Position numbers and translations under genes: made by a program. From Aquilaria yunnanensis (Eukaryota; Streptophyta; Magnoliopsida; Malvales; Thymelaeaceae), in the NCBI GenBank assembly GCA_039654915.1, contig CM077597.1, positions 60,292,001 to 60,356,000 on the forward strand: DNA of 64,000 nucleotides. Direction: 5' to 3'. The notes below the pieces were generated by a model that had not been told where the DNA came from, searched no databases, and saw nothing but the letters and a program-made list of their open reading frames with translations. Shown one piece after another: positions 45,709 through 56,055 of the stretch (position 1 is its first letter; every line of letters begins with the position of its first letter).

Positions 45709-48184
45709 CCTACCCTCTTTGGTAAGGGTTCTCTTTCTCTCATGGACTATTTTCTGTAATTTTTAAACATCCATGGAGCTAGGGCTAAGCTTGGAAGAGA
45801 GCCATGTGCTTGATGAACCAAGCTTAGTGAGGGGAGTGCACTTATTGAAGGTTTTGTGACCTAGTGTGAAGTGCACAATGATGGCAGTAAAGTGAGGGTT
45901 TCTAGTGCCCAAATTCAGTACTAACTACTGTTAAAATCGTCCTAAGACCAAGCATTAGCTTGAGGAGGGCTGCCATAGTGATTTGGTTATGTTTATTATG
46001 TGGTTTATGGACTAACCTAGGGTATATGTTGCTGCGACATTTCATGTGTTTGTTGTTTGTGTTTGGCTGCTGCATTTGGTTGCTATATCTTGTATATATG
46101 CATTGTATTTTTTTTTTTTTAGTGTCTTTGGATGCAGGTTTTAATGAGGATCACATTACCTTAAGAAACCAAGTGTTACCCTTACTAAGTTTCTCCGTGA
46201 AACTTACTCCCCTCAATTCTGTCATTTCAAGTCCAGCTGAAAGATCACCTACAAACTAACCTTTTTGGTTTGATTTTTAATCTGACATTTCTGGTACATG
46301 AGCTTACGTATGTCTAGTTATGATCTGGAAATTTTGGTGATTTTAGGAGCACATTTGGTATTTTTAATGGTGGTACTTACTGTGTTGTGCAGCAGCTGTC
46401 CAGCATCCTGTTTCTGGAGTTCATTGTGTCTCAGGCACTACTGTAACCTAGGGTGCGTATTTAGCTGAGTTAAGACCATATTGTAGTGCATGTATGAATG
46501 TACATTTATTGTATGTAAAATGAGACAAGTATGTGAACATTTGAGTAATGTTTTGGCTATGTAAGTGATGTGGTGTAAAGCTGCCTAAGTGTGAATGATA
46601 GGCTGCTTACTTGTAAATTCTGTTTTGGCCACATAAAGTTGTTAAAAGAAATGGAATTTAATTCCTATGTGTAATGGACATATATGGGATAGCCTTGGAG
46701 GACTTTCCTCTTGTGAATGAAGTGTTTGCATGGTTTGGAAAATTTGTATGGGCAAAATGGTCCAAAAGTTGCCAGAATTTCGACCATGTACCTAAAGTTT
46801 AATATCTCCATGTGTAGAATGAATCTTGGTATGGGATTTTGACCATACCTAGATAACATCTAGAGGTTGAACTGGAATTTTGAATTTATGGATTTGGATC
46901 CTTGTAGCCAAAGATATGATGTTTCAAAATTGGCTGTGTTACTGTTTATTTGGTCAGAATTTTGTAACCAACTTAAAAAATCTATAACTTGGTCCATAGG
47001 TGGGCTATTGATGTAAAAAAAAATTCCTTGGTTTTCTCTAAGTATCTAATTCATAATGGAGCAAATAAAACAGGGGTGTATGAAGCTAGAATGATACATT
47101 TTATTCGTCGAAGTTACAGGTGCAGTAGCTGGCCACTAGAACTTAACAAGATTGCCTAATGTGTGGAAGCCAAAACTAAGACTTGTGCTAGTGTTTTCCT
47201 TCTTTGCTGCCATGGTGTGCATGAAATGTGAATATGTGCGTGATGGTTGGACCAATATGCATGTATTTACATAGTGCCCAAAAGGGCCACTTGGGTATGC
47301 ACACTAAGGGTAGTGTTCTGATGGCCTACAGAACATTACCAATCCTAGGAGTCTAAATGCACAGTTTTAGCACCATAACTAGACTACCCCGGAGTGGGTA
47401 ACAGTTTTGGCCACATAATGTTGCTAGATCCAAGAGCATGTAATTTCTATGTGTATTGGACATATATAGGATAGCCATGGAGGGCTTACCCCTAGTGAAT
47501 GAAGTGTTTGCACACTCATGAAGTTTTGTATGGGCAAAATGGTCATAAAGTGACCAGAATTTTGACTCTGAGCTCAAAGTTCTATATCTCCCTATGTTCA
47601 ATGAATCTTTGTATGAAATTTTGACCACATGTAGAAAACATCTAGGGGTTGAACTGGGATTTAGAATTTCGAAATTTGGATCCCTGTAGCCAAAGATATA
47701 ACATTGCAAAGTTGGCTAAGTTACTGTTTATTTGCTCAGAATTTTGTAACCAACTTAAAAAATCCATAACTTGGTCCATAGGTGGGCTATCGATGTAAAA
47801 AAAAAGTTCTTACTTTGCTTAAAGACTCTACTTGATAATGAAGGAATGAAAATAGGGGGTTACATGGCTAGATTACTATAGTTTTTAGAAGAAGTTTCAG
47901 GTGTAGTGGCTGGTCACTTACACTTAATAAGACTGCCTAATATGTGGTAGCCAAGATTAAGACTTGTGCTAGTGTTTTCCTTCCATGCTGCCATGGTGTG
48001 CATAAAATGTGAATATGTGTGTAATGGTTGGACCAATATCCATGCATTTACACAGTGCCCAAGAGGGCCACTTGGGTATGTATAATAAGGGTATTGTTCT
48101 GATGGCCTACAGAACACCCCAACCCTGGGAGTTTTAAATGCACAATTTTGGTACCATAATTGGACTACCCCATAGTAGGTAACA
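45709..48184 (+). repeat. G-type LTR with an internal tandem duplication, left end cut by TatB
   Basis: From 45718 it follows the G 5' LTR (from 7318). The segment 46622-47403 is repeated at 47404-48184 (period 782); the G copy has it once (8218-8974). It ends GGTAACA, the same LTR terminus as at 8974. After it the sequence changes to a minus-strand gag. It could be the 3' LTR of element G itself, or another copy. There is no coding region apart from the short shared frame at 45960-46259. Confidence 0.75.
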
Positions 48185-48462
48185 TCATCACGATCATCAT
48201 CATATCTTTCCTCATTTCTACTTGCTTGATCACCAAGGATTGGCTCCTTTACAGGGCACCTCCCCACCTCAGGTTCTTTAGCTTGCCTAGTAGGTTCTAA
48301 GACTTGTGCTGGGACTTGTGCTTGACCCCTGGTCAAAGCCTGTATGCCTACTACAAGTTGGGCTAAAGTAGCAAGCATCACCTCATTCCTTTGCTCCATT
48401 CTCCCTTGGCCATCCACACTTGGCCTAGGCATTGTAGCCCTATGGTCAGGCTCTATGGCCAT
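48185..48462 (-). pseudogene. N-terminal gag fragment of a chromovirus-like element
   Basis: Read from 48462 downwards: MAIEPDHRATMPRPSVDGQG, then LATLAQLVVGIQAL and an acidic RYDDDRDD end, where the G-type LTR begins. This pattern (a short helical segment followed by acidic stretch) is typical of chromovirus Gag N-termini. A PBS lies upstream at 48680-48694. The rest of gag may be the minus-strand fragment at 5160-6561. Codons 5' of the ATG lack homology I can judge. Confidence 0.6.
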
Positions 48463-48679
48463 AGCCTACCCCTTAGGCACAAGTTCTCGCTATTCTTCCC
48501 TTAGATGGGTAGCACTATTTTCATCTTGGCCTTTAGCCTCTCCTTCCATGTTTGGTGCTGGCATACTACACAAAGAAACTAGCAAGAAATACATATGCTC
48601 AATATTCATAAGTTTACTTAGCCTAATGTCAGAACAAGTCTATGCTTCAAGCAAACCAAAATTTGGTTCGAAGGGCAAA

Positions 48680-48694
48680 CCTACTCTGATACCA
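48680..48694 (-). other. Initiator-Met-type primer binding site on the minus strand
   Basis: The minus strand reads TGGTATCAGAGTAGG, close to the initiator-Met tRNA complement. It defines the 5' end of a minus-strand element whose LTR should lie to the right. Confidence 0.75.
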
Positions 48695-48703
48695 ACAAAA
48701 CAC

Positions 48704-49291
48704 TATCATGCCCAACTTAGTCCTTAGCCCATTCGAGAGATTTAGACCCAAATAAAAGGTTGAGACACTTAATTAAGTCTATCGAGTTTGATGTCCAAGG
48801 TGTACTAGACATATGGGCCTAAGTACCAAAATTATCTCATAGATGCTTGGAGATTAAATCTAGCACACCAGTACATAGTGGGAGGGGGCACCAGGGGGTG
48901 CCTAGAGATTACTAGGACATACACAGCACCTAAATTATTTAGCACACCAAAAACTAATGCTCATTCGAAACAAATTTAGGCACCTAGAAGGATTTTTATG
49001 CTCATTCATCAAAGATATCATTCAATCATCAAGGTAAATGCATGGCAACCAAAACACCATCTTGTGTTTGAAAATTTCAAGTTTTCATGTACATGCCACA
49101 CACGTTCAAGCCTCGATAAGCCTACCAATAACAAACCTGGTACACAAAACTTCCAAAAGTGCATATACATTTACTAATGCACTTAGTTGTATCTGATAGT
49201 GATAAAAAACAACTCAAGCAAGCGTATCCACTCAAAAACATGTTCAACTAGAATATATGCACATCTTGATGAACCTACTATAGACCATATA
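48704..49291 (-). repeat. Probable 5' LTR end of the minus-strand chromovirus-like element
   Basis: Sequence upstream (to the right) of the PBS. On the minus strand it ends in GGGCATGATA, which resembles a decayed TGACA LTR terminus. It is AT-rich without frames. Insertions break it from 49292 onwards; how far it continues (possibly into 62113-64000) is uncertain. Confidence 0.5.
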
Positions 49292-49768
49292 TGTAGGGTT
49301 TCAGGAGCCAAGCAAGCATAGCGGAATATAACTGAAACACTGCAAGATCCAGGTGGAGCGAGGTAAATCGTGTACTTAAAATTTTATACGTAGTTCAATT
49401 GAGATCTTTTACCCAACCATTGAGTTGAATCAAAAAACTTCAATAGTTGACATGTTCAAGCTCTGTATGGTATCCACACGAGCCTCTCATGATCACCATG
49501 CCTCCACCACTCCCTGGTAAATGCATTTCTCTTGTGCTCGCAGTGCTAGCTTGCATCCTCCAAGGAATGGCAAGGGAAGAGTGTGGCAAGAGTTGCGAAT
49601 TTTTCACTCTATGATGTATTTATAGCAAGACTCAACTCCCAAGCTTAATGGGTTTTAAAGCCCTAATCCAATTTGGTTTTAATTTCTATCCTAATAATGG
49701 CTCAACATTTGGGCCAATCATTAATATGAAATTATCATGAAACCGACAATTCGGCCCATGTGTTACAC
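49292..49768 (-). repeat. Diverged LTR-E fragment
   Basis: Starts TGTAGGGTTTCAGGAGCC and follows the solo LTR at 2844 for about 500 bp (including the CCACACGAGCCTCTC segment) to CGGCCCATGTG. Clearly more diverged than the two solo LTRs, so an older insertion or a sister family. Confidence 0.8.
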
Positions 49769-49916
49769 CTCACACAGGCCCCAGCCTGTGCACTCTCAGT
49801 GCCACTTACCACTCTGAGTGCCACTTACCATTTCTACCCAGAAGTTATTTAAACACTCTTATGTTCAAGTGTTATTGACTACCTTTAATTTCAGCCATTG
49901 TTTGTTAGGTAGCTTT
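49769..49916. other. Unassigned 148-bp segment between LTR-E copies
   Basis: Begins TGTTACACCTCACACAGG, which could be an LTR start. It continues after the solo LTR at 51334. No coding content. Confidence 0.4.
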
Positions 49917-51333
49917 TGTTAGTGTTGTGCCCAAAAAGGCCAATCATGAGATGATTGTATTTTTGCATATTGAGTCATGATATTTTATTGAGGCATTAAT
50001 CCAGCAATTTTGTTTGTTGTTTTGTTTCTGTGTAACGTAATAAACATAATTGTAACCCTAGAATAATGATATTCTTAAACGTCCCTAGTCTAGTATTATT
50101 GTGGAGCGGGTTGCAATAATACATAATGACTAGCATATGTGGAGACTAATATGAGATATGTAGTGTACATATGGGTACAAGTTGGAGAACTTGTGTACTG
50201 GACCGACCCACCATGAGAACACTTCATGGATCATTATATGAGTGTCATAAGTGATTCTCATAGTGATCATGGTATATGTAGTCCTTCGACCTAAGATCAG
50301 CAAGGTTCCCTACATGTGAGTCACATACTTTGATACTTTCCTTTGTTGCTCGTAACTGAGTGAACTTGAAGGAGGTCATTGGGTATGTCACATATCATGG
50401 GGAGGGATTTGTATGATCAAGATGGAATTTGTCCCTCTTATGTAACGGGAGTGATATCTTTGGGCCCCTTGATAGAGTGAGACTTAGAAAATGCATGGCC
50501 ATGCTCCGATGAGTTGATATATGATATCAATGTTGTCAGTTTAAGTTGGTCTACTCGGTAATCAAGAAACCAAAGATTGGGCTATACGAGAGTGACACAT
50601 TCCATGTCTCGTGCTTAGTCTTGATATCTTGGACAAAGGGACAATGGCATATATCAGTGATGATCATAAAGGTTTAGTCGATTCACTGACAATCTTGTCA
50701 CTTGGGTAGCAATGATGTGTTGCTAGACACTGCTCATTGCTTATGATCATAAATGTGATTTATGATCATTGCCAACATGGCAAGAGCCTATTGGGTCGCA
50801 CACATAGAGCTATTTGGATCATTAGAGTGCATGGGCTAATTATTTTGGTTATGGTTTCACTTTAATTTCGTATTAATAATGGGCCAAGGAGTTGAGCCAT
50901 TATTAAGCTCGAAATTAAATCCTAATTGGATTTGGGCTTTGAAACCCATTAGGCCTGGAAGTTGAGTCTCACTATAAATACAACTTTTAAGTGAGAAATT
51001 TGCAGGTCTCGTTGCCCTAGCCTCCCAAAAGGACAGCCACACTCTTCTCTTGCAATTCCTTGGAGGACGCAAGCTAGCACTGCGAGCGCAAGAGAAACGC
51101 ATCAGCCGGGACATGGTGGAAGCGTGGTGATCCCGAGAGGCTCGTGTGGATACCATAGAGAGCCTGAACACATCAACTATTCAGGTTTTGTGATTCGACT
51201 CTACAGTTGAGTGAGAGATCTCAACCGAAAATTAGGTATGAAATTTTTGAACACCCGGTTTACCCCGTTTCACTTGGATCCTGGAGGGTTTCGGTTAAAT
51301 TCCGCTGCGCTGTTTGGCTCCCGAAACCCAACA
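49917..51333 (+). mobile_element. Solo LTR-E (1417 bp) with perfect TSD GCTTT
   Basis: TGTTAGTGTTGTGCCC...GAAACCCAACA. The flanks 49912-49916 and 51334-51338 are both GCTTT. TATAAATA at 50973-50980 would place most of the LTR in U3. Same family, opposite orientation and near-identical length to 2844-4259. No internal region is present. Family assignment is unknown. Confidence 0.93.
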
Positions 51334-51557
51334 GCTTTAAGTCTTACTTTCTTAAGCTGAGGGCCTTGGAGGTGCCCTGAGAGGCTTATGAGTTGATTAG
51401 AACAATTACTTGCAGTTTAAGTAAGGCCGAACCACTAATTTGCAACACAAGGCAAGGCTGTAAATCAATAACTTGCATTACAAGCAAGGCATACACTTAG
51501 TCTTTTAAGTGTCTAGGATGTGTGCTCATCAAGTGTGCTACTCGAATGCATGTGAAC
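51334..51557. other. Unassigned segment between solo LTR-E and TatD
   Basis: Contains short direct repeats of AAGGCAAGG-type words. The TatD TSD shows that it continues at 62113. No coding content. Confidence 0.4.
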
Positions 51558-52416
51558 TGATGCCCAGGGGCTTCATCGTTGGTAGTCATGGTGACTGATG
51601 GAGGGACTCCCGGAGAGGAAAAATGCCTGGTGGCCAGTTTGCACAAGGGGGAGTGCCTAAGATGTTTAGAAAAAGTGGGTTAGGAGGTCCCCGGGGTGTT
51701 TTTCTGGGGAGGAGCCTCCGACGCCCAAGTCAGTGGTGCTGAGAGAATGCGGAGGAAATAGCACTGAGGGGTTCAGTGAACTCGCCTGGTCATATTTTCT
51801 CAGAGTGAGGAGTTAGGATATTTGCCAACCGTTTGCCAGGGTGTATTCCCTGGTAGTTATAGAGGTGTCCAGCCCGTTCAGATCGTGACACATGTTCGGT
51901 TGGATGTTCTCTGAATGTCTGGGCGTAGAGGACAAGTAGCTGGTGGCAGGCTTCCTTGAGCCTTGAGCCGAGACGGGCCATGATGTGACTTTGATGGCGT
52001 CGGCGTGTCAGAGTGCCGTTTGAGGCGGACTGTGATGTCTGTGGGCGACATGTCAGAGGCTTCCTTAAATGCTCCTACCGTACTCCCGAGGTTCCTGGGT
52101 GAGGTCATCCTCTAGTACGGACCGTGCCACTTCGGGAAACATGCCCCCAGTTTGGGGGTTCCCAGATTCAGGGAGTTCCGCCTTCGAGAAGATCATGTTC
52201 GGCCCGCACTAGCTGGTGCCACTTTTCTGAAGGCGGTCTGTTTACTACCTCGAGGGGGCTAATAGTATCCTCAAGTTCCCTGGTGTGCCGAGCTCGGGCT
52301 CTTCGGCTTTTCTCCGAGGTGTGTGATCCCACCTTTTTCCGGGTAGCGCCAGATCTCCTGGCCATTCTGGTGGCAGGGAGTTCGGCCAGGTGGAGGCGAT
52401 AGTCCTTCGGCTTTCA
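51558..52416 (-). repeat. 3' LTR of TatD
   Basis: 859 bp; plus-strand left end TGATGCCCAGGGGC, right end GGCTTTCA (one change from GGCTATCA). The polypurine tract follows at 52417-52427 (minus strand GAAAGGGGGCATG-like). Confidence 0.92.
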
Positions 52417-52499
52417 CATGCCCCCTTTCGGAAAGCCGAAGTGAAGACTTTGGTTTTTGTTTTCTTTCCGAGGATGTTCTTTGGAAGTCTATAGAGAGT

Positions 52500-52933
52500 A
52501 ACACCTGTGTCGAAGGTACACCTCTTGCCCAAAGGTGTGGGCTGCTCGGCCTTGGCCTGTTTTTTGGTGTCTCCGAGGGAAAGCCTGTGCCGAAGATACA
52601 CCTCTTGCCCGAAGGTATGGGCTGTTCGGCCATAGCCCATCTTTCGGTGTGTTCGAGGCAACCTGCTTATTTGCTTTTGCAGGTCTGTGAAGCGTCGCGT
52701 CTGATGGCCAAGCGCGTCAGTCTGAGCGACGCGTCCCAGTTTTTTAGGGATGTCAGAAGACGTGTCTCCTATTTTGGTGTGATGGTTGACACATGGCGCA
52801 CTGTCATTGGAGGAGACTCGCGTCGTTTACAGAGAGCGCGTCTTTTCAGGCGCAGAGTGCAGTTACGGCGACGGTTCGCCTTCAAAGGGCACTTATGACG
52901 TCATTTCAGTTACCCACCCTTGGCCTATAAATA
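52500..52933 (+). promoter_or_regulatory. Antisense promoter region of TatD
   Basis: TATAAATA at 52926-52933, about 260 nt upstream of the ATG at 53194. The G-box of TatB is changed to GACACATGGC near 52788. Two 80-bp direct repeats start at 52506 and 52586. The GCAGTTACGGCGACGGTTCG segment near 52858 is shared with TatA and TatB. Confidence 0.65.
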
Positions 52934-53193
52934 GCCCATTCCATCATAAGCCCCTTTTGCTTTTGCTTCTGCTCTTTCCCTGCTTACCCTTTTCTCTGCG
53001 CTTTCTCTTGCTTTTGCGGCAGAGCTGTTTTAATCTGAGCTTTTTCCGGTAACCTTTTACGACGGTGACCTCCGATTTTGGCAACTCTTTTGGTGGGTTT
53101 TTTCTTTCCAGAGTCTCTTAATACCTTTGTTTTTTCGATTTTTTTCCGGAAGTTGTTTTCTTGCCTCTTTCCGAACTCATTTTTCTGTCCAAA

Positions 53194-55583
53194 ATGCCTA
53201 TCCTTGAGAGCTGGCAGCCTCTTTTATCTCATCCTTGTTGTACCACCCCTAAAAAGTTAGAAAGGTGGAAGAAGAAGTTCTTTCTTCCCTCTTACGCCAT
53301 TACCCGGCTGCCACGATCTGACCACTATGCTTTTTCAAACCATAGTAATGAGGTTACCATTTTCCGAGCCCACCTGAAGGCCGGACTTCGGTATCCTCCC
53401 CCGAAGATGGTTTGCGAGTTCTGCCAATTTCATGGCATTGCTGTGAATCAGCTTCCCCCGAACTCGTACTGCTATTTTAACGCCTTCCTCTGTATGTGTG
53501 GTGTCTTCGGGATAAAACCCCATTTTGTAATTTTCATGCAGTACTACAAGCTCTTCGTGGTCCCAAAGGGTGGCTTCTATTTCATGCTACCTCGGGGATC
53601 CAGGAGCAAAAAATTCATGTTCACTTTTGCCACTAAGGACAGTTGGCGAGGGTGGCAACAGAAATTCTTCTTCCTAAGGATAGATGAGGCCTGGTCGTAT
53701 GTTCCGACCAAATGGGCTCGGGGAAAGCTGGATGTGGACGTCGTTGATCTGAGGATACTGCTGACTCCAGAGTTGGTTCCCGTGTTCGCGGACTTCGACG
53801 GACGTATTCGCGCCATCTCCGACTGGGCTCCCGAGGTCACTCGGTGCTCCCTGTACCCCTTCCCCATTAACTGGAGGTTGATGACCGAAGAGGTCCTTCG
53901 GGAGTTAGGGGTGGTCAAGGTGCATGAGACTAACCTCGAGATGCCAGCTCCTGCTATCCCCGGGAAGGACTCCTGGTTGGTGCAGCTCCTTCGGGAGGAA
54001 GTTTCTTTCGAAACGCTTTTCGAAAGTAAGTTATCTTCTACTCCCTTGTAGTTTTTCCCTCAAACTTACGCTGATGTCTTTTTTCTTTTTCAGAGATTGG
54101 GGACGGGGCTGCTGCATTCTACAAGTCCCATTTTTCCGACCAGGTGGAGAAGGGTGACCAGACAAAGAAGGTGGCTTCCCGAAGGCGGAAGTCTACTGGC
54201 GCTGGTCCTTCGGTGAAACGGGCAAAGAAAACTGCCCAGCTTCCTCAGCAAGAAATTTCCGAGGAGGCTGTCGAGGAGCCTGGGGCAGCCGAGATTCTGC
54301 CGCCCGAGGCTGCTGTCGAGGTCCCTGCCGCTGCCGAGGTTCCTTCCGCCGACATCCCTCCCCAAAGCCTTTCCATGCCACAGGCCCTTCTGGAGGCCGT
54401 GGTAGAGGCTCCTTCTACCGAGGAGCAGTGCAGGAAGAAAGGCAACGGGATTTCGACCGAGGACTCTCAGGACTCGAAGGACGTCGTGGTCGAAGTGCCG
54501 CCAGGTTTGTTGTTTTCAGAACAAGTATGGATCTTTTGTTTTTCTGAAATTTTCTTTGTCTCTGACTTGCTTCTCGTTTTTGACATGCAGGGGAGTTGCT
54601 TACTCCGAACTGGGCGGCCGAACACGCGAAGAAGCGGGCCCTTCGCGATGCCAAAGTCCCGCAAGGGAAGATACCTAAAGAGCCTTTCTGGACATTCACG
54701 GAGGACATGAACTTGTACTTCGAGGACTGTCCTCAAATGGCGAAGCAGATTTCGAAGGGGGTGCTTACAGAGGCCTCCTTCAAGGCTATTGCGGCGGCCG
54801 ATCCGGGCGATGACACCCTTACCGTGAAAGTTACCGAGCATGCTGCTCAAGTGTGCTCTTCACTCATTTTTCCCTTCAATTTTTCCTAAGTGCTTGGCTC
54901 TTACTGACCTTGCGTTTATCTTTTCCCAGCTGCTGGGGTAAGCCGGCTTTCTCCGAGTTCGGGTAGCCAGGCAGACGGCGTTCAGAGCTTCGGCCTTAGA
55001 GGCCTTAGAAAAAGCGAAAGTCACATGCTCGAAATTGACCGCCAAGAACCAGCAGCTGGCAGATGCTGCGAAGAAAGAAGTTGCTGGCCTTCGGGAGCAG
55101 TTTCGGAAGGAAAAGGAAGACCTTGAGAAGGACTCCTCCCAGAAGATTCCTGACCTCGGCGATCAGGTGGCGGGGATGCTTGCTGCCAACCAAGACCTTC
55201 TCAAGGATAAGTCAGATTCTGACAATCTCATACTGTCGTTGGTGGCTCAGAAAAGCGCTCTTGAAGCCGAGGTCAAGTCTTTGAAGAAGGAGCCCGACGT
55301 GAAGAAGAGAATGAAGGCGCTGAAGAATGAGGTTGCAGATTTGAAGGACGAGATCGAGGACCTTGAGGTTGAGAAGGACAAATTCGACCAAATGACCAAG
55401 GTCGCCTTCCAGGACGGGTTCTGCCTTGCTCGGCACCAAGTCCTTCAGAGGTTCCCAGGTCTGGACCTCTCTTTTTTGGAAGCTCTGAACATTCCCGAGG
55501 GGCCTCGGTGGTCTTGGTCAAAAATCGAGCACCTGAACCTGCCTTCCATAATTCCGGCGCCGAGAACTCTTAGGTTGTTTTAG
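53194..55583 (+). pseudogene. TatD antisense gene: four exons, one nonsense codon, best-preserved copy
   Basis: Exons: 53194-54025 (832 nt), 54094-54504 (411), 54591-54850 (260), 54930-55583 (654); together 2157 nt, exactly 719 codons. Introns 54026-54093 (GTAAGT...TTTTCAG), 54505-54590 (GTTTGT...ATGCAG) and 54851-54929 (GTGTGC...TCCCAG) are all GT-AG. Exon 1 opens MPILESWQPLL and holds the PF04195-type block (MVCEFCQFHGIAVNQLPPNS, MCGVFGIKPHF) and DSWRGWQQKFFFLR. Exon 2: Lys/Arg-rich, then Pro/Glu/Ala-rich. Exon 3: PNWAAEHAKKRALRDAK, FWTFTEDMN. Exon 4: long heptad coiled coil (LEKDSSQKI, ALKNEVADLKDEIEDL), ending FLEALNIPEGPRW. The only lesion I see is TAC-to-TAA at 54939-54941. The 53194 start is chosen because homologues begin at the same P-x-x-ESW position. 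Function unknown. Confidence 0.9.
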
Positions 55584-55717
55584 GGGCCTTTTCCTTTTTT
55601 TTTTGTTTTTCTCTTCATTTTTGTGCTCCTTTTTTGGGCACTTCTTCTTTGTAAGCCTGATCATTCTTAATGAATATTTTTTGGCTAAGTCTTTTTTGCA
55701 AGATTTTGCATTTCCAT

Positions 55718-55920
55718 AGTCCCGAACAAGGTCGCTCAAGAGACTTTTCGAAAAGTCAGAAAAATTTGACTAACTCTTTTTGCAAGATTTTGCATTTCCA
55801 TTCGTCCTGAACGCGTTCGCTCAAGAGACTTCGGAAAACTATTCTGCGCTTGTTACGGCGTGTACTTTCGCGAGATTTTTTCCATTTTTCCGAGCGTGAT
55901 GGCTCAAGGGACTTCGGAAA
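55718..55920 (+). repeat. Three-unit dyad-motif array of TatD
   Basis: Units at 55720, 55805 and 55889 (TCCCGAACAAGGTCGCTCAA and variants), about 85 nt apart, between the antisense stop and the pol stop. Confidence 0.78.
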
Positions 55921-56055
55921 ATCACATCTGCGCTTTATCACGGCGAACACCTTCGCGGAATTCTGTCTTGCACCATTTTGTACATTTAAGAATTTTTCTC
56001 AAGGACATTATGTACTTAGGATTTTTTTTGTACAACACAATCCTTCCGCTCCATC

